Of a DNA stretch of 64,000 nt, positions 54,695 through 64,000 are shown piece by piece. Numbering within the stretch: position 1 is the first letter of the stretch; the number at the start of each line of letters is the position of its first letter. A program made the position numbers and the translations under genes. The notes under the pieces are model-generated. The model saw only the letters and a list, made by a program, of their open reading frames with translations. It did no database searches and had not been told where the DNA came from. The DNA comes from Ornithodoros turicata (Eukaryota; Arthropoda; Arachnida; Ixodida; Argasidae): positions 130,200,665 through 130,264,664 of the forward strand of contig NC_088201.1 of assembly GCF_037126465.1 (NCBI RefSeq). Reading direction: 5' to 3'.

Positions 54695-54862
54695 GGTGTA
54701 CGGACGTTTCAGTAGAAGGCATTTCTGTACAGGGCATTCTCGCACAATCATGTCGGTACATGCACGTTTCGGTGCACGGCCATCTTGGTACATGGACACT
54801 TCAGTACACGGACATCTTGGTGCATGGACATCTTGGTACACGGGCATCTCGGTGTATGTCAT
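54695..54862 (+). repeat. 16-bp minisatellite (GTACACGGACATCTTG-like)
   Basis: About ten imperfect 15-17-bp units: GTACATGGACACTTCA, GTACACGGACATCTTG, GTGCATGGACATCTTG, GTACACGGGCATCTCG. An inverted array of the same unit is at 56385-56462. Confidence 0.8.
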
Positions 54863-54887
54863 GCGCGGGATGGGGCGCATATTTATT

Positions 54888-55260
54888 TATTTATTTACCC
54901 TCGGGGCCGTGAGGCAATACAGAGGGGAGTGGGTTAATAATTTGTTAAAATATGTTAACGCAAGCAGCCTACAAAATATTTCCAAAATTGGATTCACATG
55001 AACAAAGTTGCACTCATTGCACAAATTGCACAGATAGGTAAATGTAAATAAAGAAAAAAATGAAGGAGAAAACAGTAACAGCAGAAATGCACAACCCGTA
55101 GAATGAAAAAGGGCTACATAGAGAGCATAAACACTTCTCAAATTGCGTGACGCATATGTTGCGCCCGTCGAGGGGGTGGGAGGTGATATGGGAGGAAGGT
55201 ATTTTGAAGTGGCGACTCGGTGAACACAGGGGCGGAGTAGAGGGAGGGGAGAGATGATGG
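54888..55260 (-). mobile_element. LINE 3' untranslated tail (candidate)
   Basis: It starts on the plus strand with ATTTATTTATTTATTTACCC, i.e. a TAAA-type tail on the minus strand, and continues with CTCGGGGCCGTGAGGCAATA. This layout (short tandem tail plus conserved 3' UTR) is typical of CR1/L2-type LINE ends. No RT sequence follows, so it is severely 5'-truncated. The right limit is approximate. Confidence 0.45.
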
Positions 55261-55324
55261 TATAGCACATGAGAGAGAGGGGCGCGCTAACCCTCTTGCT
55301 AACGTACAGACGTGGACAGATGGA

Positions 55325-55404
55325 GAGAGGACAGCAGGAAGGAGTATGGAACAGTGGGGTTAGCATGCGCCATGGGCCGACTTCAGGGGGAACTCTGCCG
55401 ACAG
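55325..55404 (+). repeat. Dispersed repeat segment, copy 2
   Basis: Inverted partner of 8285-8363: GAGAGAGGACAGCAGGAA, GGGGTTAGCATGCGCC, GGGCCGACTTCAGGGGGAAC. The family is unknown. Confidence 0.6.
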
Positions 55405-55905
55405 ATTTGGATAGTCCAAGAGGACAACCCACAACAGAAAACATGCGAGCATCCCCCAGTAGTCTTCATTGGAATGCTCACTGTATCAGGGCAACCACCA
55501 GGATTATTGGATAAGTTGCCCAACCCCATCCGATGACTTTGTGAACGAGGAGTAAAGCATGCTCGGGATAAATTATCTTACCGAGGTGTTTTGTAACAAA
55601 CACCAAGGTTACTTGACGGGTGTAAAACACTGATGTTCATTTCTAATTGTACTAGTAGGAAAATTTATTGACGGTAACAACACACAAAACTTGCGTACTT
55701 ACAACGTACCTAATGCTACGCATATGACGAAGTACTACGCGGAGAATTCTGCGGACATTAAGTCTCTGCTTCGAAATTTTTTTGTTCAACAGCAAATGTT
55801 TGTTCAAACAATTACGTAACACGGTCATATTTATGAACCAATACGGCAAATTTTCCCGAAGTTTTGTGGTCTTTTAGAAATACTCTGTGCATCATGGAGT
55901 AGTTG
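55405..55905. other. No gene recognised
   Basis: No supported feature. Confidence 0.4.
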
Positions 55906-55910
55906 TGCTT

Positions 55911-56300
55911 AATACGGCTGTGCGAATACTGAATAAGCAAATACTTGTGTAGTTTATTAGAATTCTTCTTCTTTCGGTTATCTTTTTCTGAATTTCAAAA
56001 CTGTCCAGGTGTGGAATGCTCTTCCACCATCTGTTGCGTCCATCTGATCTCTCTGATCTCTTCCAAGCTTTGACAAGGGGATAAGTACTTTGTTGGTATA
56101 GGGCCTCTTCTTCTTTCTTCCCCCTGTTTATTCTTGATTGTTATCATGTGTGTGAGTTATGATTATCTTGTGAGTCAGGTTAAGATGCCTGTTTAACGTG
56201 TTGCAGTGTAGCTGCTTGACCGGAAATGGACATCCGAATCAAACGTGGAACCTTGGAATTTCGAATCGAAGCGATTACTATTCGAAGCCAATTATATTGG
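55911..56300. mobile_element. hAT-like relic with ATTCG-type subterminal words (candidate)
   Basis: The left reads GGCTGTGCGAATACTGAAT. The right holds CGAATC, TTCGAATCGAAGCG and ATTCGAAGC words. GGGCTGTGCGAATATTCGAA-like ends are common for hAT elements in arthropods (from memory). Ends and duplication were not proven. Confidence 0.35.
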
Positions 56301-56384
56301 GATAGTTCGGAAGCTGCGCCCATAAAGCTGAAAACTAAAAAAAAAAGAAGATAAGAAGGAAATGTGTGCTCCTACTGTCAAAAA

Positions 56385-56462
56385 AGAACGTCCGTGTACG
56401 GAGACGTCCGTCCCAGAATGCCCTGTACCGAAGCGTCCTGCACCGAAATGTCCTGTAGCCCT
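56385..56462 (-). repeat. 16-bp minisatellite, inverted array
   Basis: Units on the plus strand such as CCGAAGCGTCCTGCAC and CCGAAATGTCCTGTAG are the complement of the 54695-54862 unit. The array ends GCCCTTTAA, i.e. an AGGGC terminus next to TTAA. The two arrays may be the subterminal regions of one TTAA-flanked element of about 1.8 kb; the left terminus was not found. Confidence 0.65.
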
Positions 56463-57473
56463 TTAACGCTATCTTTACATGAGCAAGGAGTGGAGTCGAA
56501 ATTCATGTTCCTCTCTTTAAATTGTATTTGTTCATCCTTAACAATGTGCTCTTGTTCGCACTCACAAGGCTTCCTATGCATCTTAGCGTCATACCAAGTG
56601 ATGCATGTCTCACGGAGACGGCGTTTTAAGCATTACGCCTCCATCATTACGCTTCCACTATGCATTATGTAGTGCTTCCAACGGGCGGTAAAACTTGTAC
56701 TTGCATCCGTGTTTTTACCGCTTCTCGCATATTCCAATTTAAGATTGCAAGGACTGTCGTTGTGGACTAGTTAAAGTCTCTTATTTCACGTATGAATATC
56801 AGCATCACGTTATCAATAGCAAGCGCATAAAAGCAGTTTTAGCAGACCCTTTGTAAGGTTATGATGCCTTTCGGCGCCAATTTGCAATTGTGTGTTACTC
56901 AGAATCTTATTCACTTATTGGTGCAAGCTCTTACGGTTCGACGCAAGCCAGGTTATCAACTGTTTGCTAAAATTCTCTATCATTCTCACCCCATTTCAGA
57001 ATAAAGCGAGTCAAACCCCTGAGAAAATTCCAGAAGAATGGAGATTACTGGATGCTGCTATCAAGTTTACCAACCACCTTTTGCGTCGAATGTCACTCTC
57101 TATATGCACTAGATGTTCTGAAAATAAGCACTCTTCCGCTTTCTGCTTGGTTATTTATTTATTTATTATTTACTTATTTACTTTGTTTTATTTTACTTTT
57201 TCAGGGGAGGGGGTGTTGGCAATCGACAAACCTCCTTGTTGGTGGTGGGAAGAGATGGTAACAGGCAAAATTTAGAATAAAGCATTGGAATGCCCTCATG
57301 ACGAATCCAAGATCAAACTGGAGCGTATGATACAGTGATAACGTAGCAACAAGGTGCGAGGAACAAAGCCAAGTGCAGTTACCGAATTCGCTTTCGTAGC
57401 TTATAGAGTATAATTTCTTTTCAGCGTAACGCAGGGTAATTTCTGGATTTCCCTTAGACGCAGTCACAACATA
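56463..57473. other. No gene recognised
   Basis: A TTTATTTATTTATTATTTAC tract lies at 57157-57180. The minus-strand frame at 57201-57671 has no domain. Confidence 0.4.
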
Positions 57474-57520
57474 CGCCGAGATCTCAGTTGTCTCGCGATG
57501 TAAACCCCCAATTATTGAAA
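57474..57520 (+). repeat. SINE 3'-end fragment
   Basis: TCTCAGTTGTCTCGCGATGT then AAACCCCCAATTATT matches the 3' end of the SINE at 36673-36948. Upstream sequence does not match the SINE body, so only about 45 bp of the family, or a related family sharing its tail, is present. Confidence 0.6.
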
Positions 57521-57950
57521 ATACGCCGGCACGGTTCCCTTCGAAGTCGCGCCCGGGCGCACATACCTCCAGAGCGTCACTGGTAACGTTACCCCACTTC
57601 GTGACGCCGACAACGGCGAGCTCTTTCAAAACTGCCGCCACCACCACCGGGGTAACTCCTGCAGAACACACTGTAGAGGCGAAAACTGTGAAGACGTCTG
57701 GCCTCCGTCGCCGTTTTTATTATTTGAGTTTCTCGTACGAATTTCTGACACAGTGAAGCTCAGCTCTGCTTCTGCAAAAATGTAATGCAATGCTTGGGCA
57801 GTCTCACTAACGCACTTTAATATCTGAACAGAGAAGAAAAGTCTTCGGACGCATTGATCAATTCTTCTTTGTCAGCGCTAACCTTACACAACCTGCGTTA
57901 CGTAGCTAACAGTCGCCGAATAGAAATTTGCCGTCAAGTTTAGGGGACCT
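57521..57950. other. No gene recognised
   Basis: Flank of TTAA element 3 with no supported feature. Confidence 0.4.
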
Positions 57951-58448
57951 TTAAAGGGACCGAAAAGCGAAAAATAACCCCCATATTTTTGCCCACTGTC
58001 GTGCACAACATCGTTGTTTGATAAGACACAGAAAGCATTACTTCTCAATTCGGCATATTTTTTACGTATAAATATTTTGAAGATTGCCGGAACATGGACG
58101 GTGCTGCCAGCGAACGGCGAAAAAGAGCAACTTGGGTTTCAGGTCCATGGCTCCCAGGGATTGGTCAACCCTTACCACGTGAGAGTTAATTTTGTAGAGA
58201 ACAAAGCTGACGCACATTATCTTACAGCTAAACGCCATTTTAAAAATGACGCTCACCTCCGTAGCTTTTACGTTAATAAAGCATTCAGCTACTTCGCCGC
58301 TACGAGCTACGATCCACCGCGCCATCTGCAAGGCCGTCTGTGTTATCGCGTTTATTGTTTACGTCGTGGGTGGTCGTGTTGGTCGCGCGAAGAGAACTGA
58401 ATGTCACGTTTGTGGTTGTTGTGTCAATTATTCGAGAGACCTGCATAT

Positions 58449-58735
58449 GCCAGGTGCAGTTTTGGTGTTCGGGGATGCAAAAAGCATGTTCGTTCACCAT
58501 CGGCGGCGGGCGTTTTCTACCACAAGATTCAAAAGGAGAGTGCGCGAAGACGAATGTGGTTCGAAACACTCGGTTATTAGATGTAGCAGTCGTGTGGTGT
58601 GTGCTGAGCTCATTTTGCTGCCGATGACTATGAAGGTGCCGTAGAAGGCGAATTGCGAAGACGTCCGAAGCACGCTGATGCCCAGTACCCAGTGGTTTTG
58701 CTTCACGGAGGTGACGAGTTCAACACAGCCTCTTA
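58449..58735 (+). pseudogene. THAP zinc-finger remnant
   Basis: Three frames together show a THAP domain. MPGAVLVFG is in one frame. GCKKHVRSPSAAGVFYHKI and ARRRMWFETLGY are in the next. SSRVVCAE follows, and HFAADDYEG is in the third. The C..GC, W and VC..HF order is as in element 2. At least three frameshifts mean no protein can be made. Confidence 0.7.
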
Positions 58736-59500
58736 GGTATGTACAGGCGTCACACATGTATACATTATAGTACAGCGACGACGTATTCCATTTAACTTAT
58801 GTTATCCTACTTGTCCCGTACTCAACATTGTCAACATCAACAAATTTAATTTTAGGGGCCTTCCAGTGTTGAAGTGGCGCAAGACTGCTTCGTGTGTGTG
58901 TGATCCAGGCACTCAAGTTGACATGACACAAATAGCTGAAAGCTGGTATGCAAAGTCTACAGATGGAAGCACTACGTGTTGCAGACATTGTGACATTTTT
59001 TTTTAGTTTTTGGACAGGTGCAGAACATTAGTATGACGTCAACAAGAGAAGAAGAATCCGATGAGAACTACTAGCTCGTTTGAAGGGTACAAGAATACTT
59101 CCTGTTGAGGTGTAGTTATGACTTTATGACTAAGGAACGCTAATTAATTTTCTAGAGATGCATCCTCTACACTTGAATGCCCAATTAAACAGCGAACGTT
59201 CATTGTCTTTGAAGCCCCACTACTGGAATTGTCAATGGGTGTGAGAGTTGCAGTGAGTCATGCAAGGTTACCACATCATACTGGTCCTAAATTTGCAGAG
59301 TTCCCCTACCTCGGACGCAACTGTCATTTCTCTTTATTGCTCTTCCGATCCTACCTTCTCAGAGATTAATGTGGTTCACCATACACTGCATGGGCACTTC
59401 CTTTCTCTACTCATGCTTTCGGTTCCTTGTTCTGTTGAATAAATCTTCACTTGAGTTTGCAGCCATCACGTTGTCTACTGTGTTTGCCCCTCATCTATAT

Positions 59501-59528
59501 TGATGTGCTGTAACGGTATAGCACATCA
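59501..59528. terminator. Small hairpin between converging genes
   Basis: TGATGTGCTGTA and TATAGCACATCA pair around ACGG with one mismatch. It lies between the THAP and P2X7-like remnants. Confidence 0.55.
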
Positions 59529-59976
59529 ACATGCCAACAACCTACCAAACAACCTTGCCTAGTCCTACTTTTGGATGGAAACTACACGATGTGGTAACAT
59601 CCACATATATAAAGTTTGAGTCGACGGAGATTTGCTGTTTTTGTACAACCTTCATTGTACATTTCTTTTGTCTCACTTAGCATGCCTGAAATGTTCTAAT
59701 CATCATCAAGATGACAGGTCATTGTTTGATCTGCAGCATTATTGTTCCTTAACCTTTTCACAAACAGAGAATACAAAAGTGAACAAATGGTAAAATATAA
59801 CTAGCTTGTGAAATTCAAAAGCAAAAGACAAAACTGTTTATACTCTTGTTTATTTGTTGCAGTTTTTACAACTCTATCAAGTACGTCCTATCCTACGTAC
59901 TATCCTACGTCCTTCCGGCAGGAAGTCCTACTCTGAAAAAACGGCTAGGAAGCAAGCGAGCTGGTGAAGATGATGC

Positions 59977-60062
59977 ATAATGTAAAACCCCGAGACTAGG
60001 GAACACGACTTCGTGTTTGTGTCTGTCCTTTCGTGTTTCCTAGTCTCGGGGTTTTACATTAT
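59977..60062. terminator. Hairpin with 32-bp arms between converging genes
   Basis: Arms ATAATGTAAAACCCCGAGAC continuing into TAGG-AACACGA, one mismatch, spacer of 22 bases. It has the same relative place as hairpins a and b in element 2, but unrelated sequence. Confidence 0.78.
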
Positions 60063-60769
60063 GAGTCCTACTCTATTCCCTAATTCCCTGGACAATAAAA
60101 AAGAAAGATATAGTTTGAGTTGTGACAAAATGTTGCTTCTGCTGTTATATTATATTTCAATTAAATGTTACGATGCATTTGTAGTGTACACTGAAGCCAG
60201 TTTCAATTTGCAGGGCTGTCAAAAGTACTTTACAAAAGTACATCTCAATTACAGTATCAGAGAAATTATGCAATAAGGTATTTAGTCATTTTGGAGCAAT
60301 ATGCACCCCAATGCTGCATGGTTAACTTTGAACCCAGATCAAGAGTTAATAATAATTGAAGTCAGCCCTCAAGTCCTTCTTTACAAATGTTAGTTGGTGA
60401 CGTGATAATGACTGAGTTACAAGTACTCCGTTTAGCAAAACAGAGTTCATTAAGTGTTAAATCCCAATCTTGGTTCAAATATGAATTGACATTTGGAAAC
60501 GTGGTCACCAAGAAGTATACTAAAAGGTTATGCACACAGTTCAGCTGAATGACACTGATGAAAATTATCTTACTTACTCCTCACATATACAATTGAGACA
60601 TGAGTATAACCCACAAATACATCTATGCCCACAGGTTACTTAACCCTCCAGGAACAAACTAGTAATTATAATATGCTGTGACAGCAAAGAAAAAGCAATG
60701 AGCAAAACTTGCAGCAAACAAGAAATGAAAATATGCTGACAACATTTCTATAGGTCAGCACACTGATGG

Positions 60770-61165
60770 GAAAGCATCCCTAATAGCATGCATGACGCAG
60801 ATCGAGATCCAGTGGAGCACTTTCTATTGTATTTTCTCGGAGCACCCCATATCCACCTTGTGATTGGCCGACAGGTGGTATAATGGAATTTCCTACAGAA
60901 ATAATCGTTTTCCGTCCAGTTTGGCGTTCAAGTAGCGCGTAAAGACCACACGGCGGTGCCGTATGTGTTGCCATGCTCTTCGGTTTCTCGTATGTATGTA
61001 AAAGACACTTGCAGTACTTCGGTGTCAAGGCACAGTATTTCGAAATATTCGTTAGTTCTTATGCAATCGTCTGTCTGCTTTTCACACGCATTCTCTACCT
61101 CTTGGCAGCAAAAACTGTAGTATCCATCCGTAGTATCCGTCGGTTTGCATTTCACACATGAACGC
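60770..61165 (-). pseudogene. P2X7-type intracellular domain remnant
   Basis: After an acceptor (GTCGTGCAG|GCG) the frame gives SCVKCKPTDTTDGYYSFCCQ, TDDCIRTNEYFEILCLDTEV. Another frame gives RYLNAKLDGKRLF, another YTTCRPITRWIWG and KYNRK, and another ICVMHAIRDAFP. These follow the C-x2-C, CC, CI, CLD..VL, YR--TRWIWG, CV..IR-AFP order of the domain in element 2. Frameshifts at about 60935, 60900 and 60830 disable it. The acidic first exon was not found. Confidence 0.72.
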
Positions 61166-61725
61166 CTGCACGACGAAAAAATAACGCTTGTTTCGGCTTA
61201 CACAAATGCTTCTCCATGATACATGGAAATTTCACAAAGCAGTCCATGTTAACGGCACGGTGAGCTACTGCTGAGGACGAATGTGACTCCGATTAATCTC
61301 TGGACGAGGAATCTTCTGCTGCGAAGAACACACTTTCCAGCACGCTAACGCACGAACAACAGTTCTGTGTGAGCGACAATTCTGGAATGCGGAATTCCAG
61401 TGCACTCATGTTCAAGAAGCTCGACGTTCTTGACGTAGAAAGTGGTCACAAATGCCCACTGCCATTTTCGTTTTCACCGGATTAGCGCCCGGAAGTGCGC
61501 GTATTACATGCGTCCTCGACAAATGGCGCGGGGTCATGCAATTGTTGACAGACTGCTCGGTTTCCTACTAGGTCCCACGACATGCAATTATGAAAAATAA
61601 ATTCGATTAGAGAAAAACTACAGCGATTTCAGCGGAGTTCTCTGATATTTGAACTTTTGAAGGTTCAAGCTTTTCGCTGAACATAAAGTTTCGATAGGTT
61701 TATATTCACTTTTCGGTTCCTTTAA

Positions 61726-61942
61726 TGAACCGCGTTCCACATGCTGCGAGTAGTAGCCCAGAATTCTGAGTAGTAGTACAGCAAAGAAAAGCTTGGTAAA
61801 AGTTATCAGAGCTCGATTCATCACAGTTTCATTCTACTGCTGATAATTAGGCCACGTGCGCGATATCTCATGCGCAAATTCCCTTTCTCGCCCGTCCACG
61901 CTTTCTTCCATCTTCCTCCCTTCTCACCTCACGCTTTTCGTT
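61726..61942. other. No gene recognised
   Basis: Short flank with no supported feature. Confidence 0.35.
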
Positions 61943-62115
61943 ATACACGGTGTCCCAGAAAACGTGTCATTGAATTCTAATAAAAAAAACTACGCCACCT
62001 AGAATCATGCGATCAATGGCATTTATTCTTACTAGGTTTTTTCCATCTCATGATGTGCATGCCATGTAACCTCAGTTTAATTATGTATTTTTTGCGGAGT
62101 GAATCTGGAAATTTA
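61943..62115. mobile_element. Mariner-type terminal fragment (candidate)
   Basis: ATACACGGTGTCCCAGAAAA followed by CGTGTCATTGAA resembles the CAGGGTGTCCC termini of mariner-like elements. There is no opposite end or transposase. The right limit is arbitrary. Confidence 0.4.
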
Positions 62116-62249
62116 CAGGTTAACTGTCACTTTTTTACCCTCTTACCGTCTTGTGCTGTTGCGGCTCTATTCCACCAGCTCTAGTATGTTTGTGGCCTTG
62201 TCTTCTTTTATAAATTTGCTTACAGATTTGCTTGATAGGCGCTAGAAAC

Positions 62250-62460
62250 GCGGATGTCACGTCTGGGAACACTAGGCTGGGCGTTGCTGAGTCACCAGGC
62301 TGGACCAGGCACTATTCAATGGGCCACTGGGCTGGGCTGGGCTGGGCCGGGCCGCATAAAAACAAGAAGACCCACGACCGAGTCCTGACCTGCCACTTTT
62401 TTATGCACCCTTCATGTGCCGGGCCCGGAAAAGTCGGCCCGTGCAGGGCTCTACTCAGAG
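62250..62460. repeat. GGGCTGG/GGGCC-rich repeat, possible hAT-type ends
   Basis: GGGCTGGGCTGGGCTGGGCC at the left and, complemented, AGAGCCCTGCACGGGCCG at the right. GGGCCCGG words lie between. This pattern recalls hAT elements with GGCCCG subterminal repeats. No duplication was found. Confidence 0.4.
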
Positions 62461-62967
62461 CTACAGCCATTCCCATTGCTAGCCATGATCATGTCAACCC
62501 TCTTATGTTGCTTCACTGGCGGCGATGATGGCTGGCTGATTCCCTCTCAACTCAGGCAAGGTGGTCCGGACACCATCAGTAATTTTTATTGAAAAAATAT
62601 ATGTTGTAGCCTGGCTCAGATTGAGAAGGGAACAGCAAGTACTATTCCTCTAGTTTCCGTAGTTCCCAAGAAAAAAATCCAGAAGAATATGGCAGGTCCG
62701 GCGCACTTTCATGCATAGCGATTTTAGCGTTCTATATCTTTCCAACGAACGCGTTAACGGCTTTGAATTTTTTTCCTCGCACTGTCACCTATGTTGGCTT
62801 CTAGTGCTTGGGCTCAGTTCCGGCGGGGATTTTGTTATTTTGCAGCTAAAAATACTTAAAGTTGCTGGCGACGACGAAAATCGCTCATATTCTTGCGGCT
62901 ATTGCGGCACTTGTGTACATGCCAGTGAAACGAGAAAGGTATTACCATATAGCGGAGACTGAGCTCT
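62461..62967. other. No gene recognised
   Basis: No supported feature. A plus-strand frame at 62711-62962 has several cysteines but no known motif. Confidence 0.4.
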
Positions 62968-64000
62968 ACACACTAAATTTCAAAACACCCTTTTTAGTGT
63001 AATTCGGCGGTACCATAACTGACTCCCTTTTTGGTGTATATCGACACCCTTTGGAAAAGTTACACCCCTCAGAAAAGGTGTATTCCTTACACCCAAATTG
63101 GTGTATTTCAACGGTATCATAACTGACTCCCTTTTTGGTGTAATCCTACACCCAGTGGAATCTGTACACCCTTCTGGAAAGGGTGTAAATGGAGTGCACC
63201 AAGTCTCGTAAATGATACACGGTGAAATGAAGTCCGCGAACGCGTCTGAGGAATGTCTGAAGATGCCATGTCTGGGCCTTGGAATCCCAGCAATCTAATT
63301 CCAGCAACCACTGTAAGCCAAACTGATACAGATACATAAATGATACGGATGATACAGATGAATACATATAAACAAATAAAATAAAATAAAATATCGTAAA
63401 ATATAATAAAAATAAAATAAATAAATACAGATATTAGTACAAATTTTGTTCACTTGAACATACAGTTGTTCATGGTTTCCTGTTTGTTAGTGCAGTATGT
63501 ACCCTTGTATTCGTTATGCAAATGCTCTCTTCCTCTGTTCTGTGAATACACAACTTTTTGCTCGGCCAACCCTTTATCGTAATTCTTTTTTGCTGAATAT
63601 GCACTGCACTTGCTTACCACACTGTATTGGGCTGACATCTGACATAATGTCCACAAAAACATTGGGCAGGACAAGTATTTTTTACTTTATGGTATTAGTT
63701 AATGATGAAGTCATGTCGTAAATATTACGTACTGACAGCACAAGAAGGTAATTCGTTATTCGCCACATATCCATTCATTGCCTTTTCTTAAGAAAATGTC
63801 AAACTGGAACACATGTTTCACCCACTGTGGATGTCCCCCAAATAAAAGTCTCATTAGTGTATATGTTGTTCATTTACACCACATTTACACCAAAATGTGA
63901 TAACACGTTGGAAAGAGGGTGTTTCGAAACACTAACACCCCATTAACACCACTTCTGGTGACTGTTTTTTCCATAGAAGGTGTAATAGGGGAGTATATGC
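62968..64000. mobile_element. DNA element with GGTGTA/TACACC subterminal repeats, truncated by the window
   Basis: The left end reads ACACACTAAATTTCAAAACA then CCCTTTTTAGTGTAA. From 62985 to 63215 at least a dozen GGTGTA/ACACCC words occur in both orientations, with CGGTA-CATAACTGACTCCC duplicated at about 63008 and 63114. Another cluster lies at 63855-63985. The ACAC-CTAA start resembles the end of the 17473-19920 element, though the repeat word differs. The middle is AT-rich with an (AATAA)n tract and no protein. Confidence 0.6.
63366..63428. repeat. (AAATA)n-type simple repeat
   Basis: Imperfect AATAA/AAAAT repeats within the GGTGTA element. Confidence 0.85.

Larger units (their letters stand above)
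57955..61721. mobile_element. TTAA-flanked DNA element 3 with decayed THAP and P2X7-like genes
   Basis: TTAA at 57951-57954 and 61722-61725. Inverted ends AGGGACCGAAAAGCGAAAAA and AGGAACCGAAAAGTGAATAT, then AACC. Left to right: THAP remnant (+), small hairpin 59501-59528, hairpin 59977-60062, P2X7-like remnant (-). The same gene order as element 2 but different end sequences, so this is a separate family of the same kind. Decay of both genes marks it as older. Confidence 0.78.

Noticed and set aside
57201..57671. 156-codon minus-strand frame
   Set aside because: Its middle is the complement of a SINE tail, and the rest has no family signature.
1..64000. CRISPR arrays, operons, bacterial ribosome sites, rRNA genes
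   Set aside because: None is present. The direct repeats seen are minisatellites or transposon modules, and coding signals are eukaryotic with introns.

Overview
This window is eukaryotic and dominated by repeats. It has no operons, AT-rich spacers, GT-AG introns and several classes of arthropod-type transposable elements. The mix (BEL/Pao, Ty3/gypsy and Ty1/copia LTR elements, a Jockey/CR1-group LINE, Penelope-like elements with a GIY-YIG domain, a tRNA-headed SINE, hAT, Harbinger and mariner MITEs, TTAA-flanked DNA transposons) and one exon resembling an M13 (neprilysin) peptidase suggest a chelicerate, most likely a tick. That assignment is inference. The neprilysin-like exon at 2067-2171 is the only likely host coding sequence I found.

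Layout. 0-9 kb: a BEL/Pao relic, the neprilysin-like exon, a Harbinger MITE (TAA duplication), a mariner-type element (TA duplication) and a large inverted-repeat element. 9.5-25.7 kb: a deep nest. A broken Ty3/gypsy element on the minus strand is split by a Ty1/copia element and by a SINE. Its 5' end lies about 9 kb away at 24.35-24.49 kb. Between these lie a GCGGGT-rich DNA element, a LINE, a subterminal-repeat DNA element inside the LINE, a hAT MITE inside that, and a 3.4 kb palindrome. A second foldback element follows at 24.5-25.7 kb. 26-30.2 kb: an ISL2EU-type transposon with a THAP/DDE transposase on the plus strand facing a SWIM/YqaJ nuclease gene on the minus strand, both decayed. 30-39.7 kb: a second foldback copy cut by a LINE, a Penelope end duplicated as a hairpin, a complete SINE and a Penelope GIY-YIG relic. 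39.8-43.4 kb: a TTAA-flanked element. 43.9-47.0 kb: a very young LTR retrotransposon with identical LTRs and one intact Gag-protease ORF but no reverse transcriptase. 50.2-54.2 and 58.0-61.7 kb: two TTAA-flanked DNA elements. 63-64 kb: a DNA element with GGTGTA subterminal repeats, running off the window.

The most interesting system is the pair of TTAA-flanked elements at 50241-54211 and 57955-61721. Their terminal inverted repeats differ, but each carries a THAP zinc-finger ORF near its left end on the plus strand. Each also carries, on the minus strand near its right end, a gene for a cysteine-rich domain like the intracellular 'ballast' domain of P2X7 receptors, and near-perfect hairpins between the two converging genes. 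Neither shows a recognisable DDE transposase. The first copy keeps plausible splice sites; the second is full of frameshifts. All family assignments come from reading motifs by eye; no database search was run.
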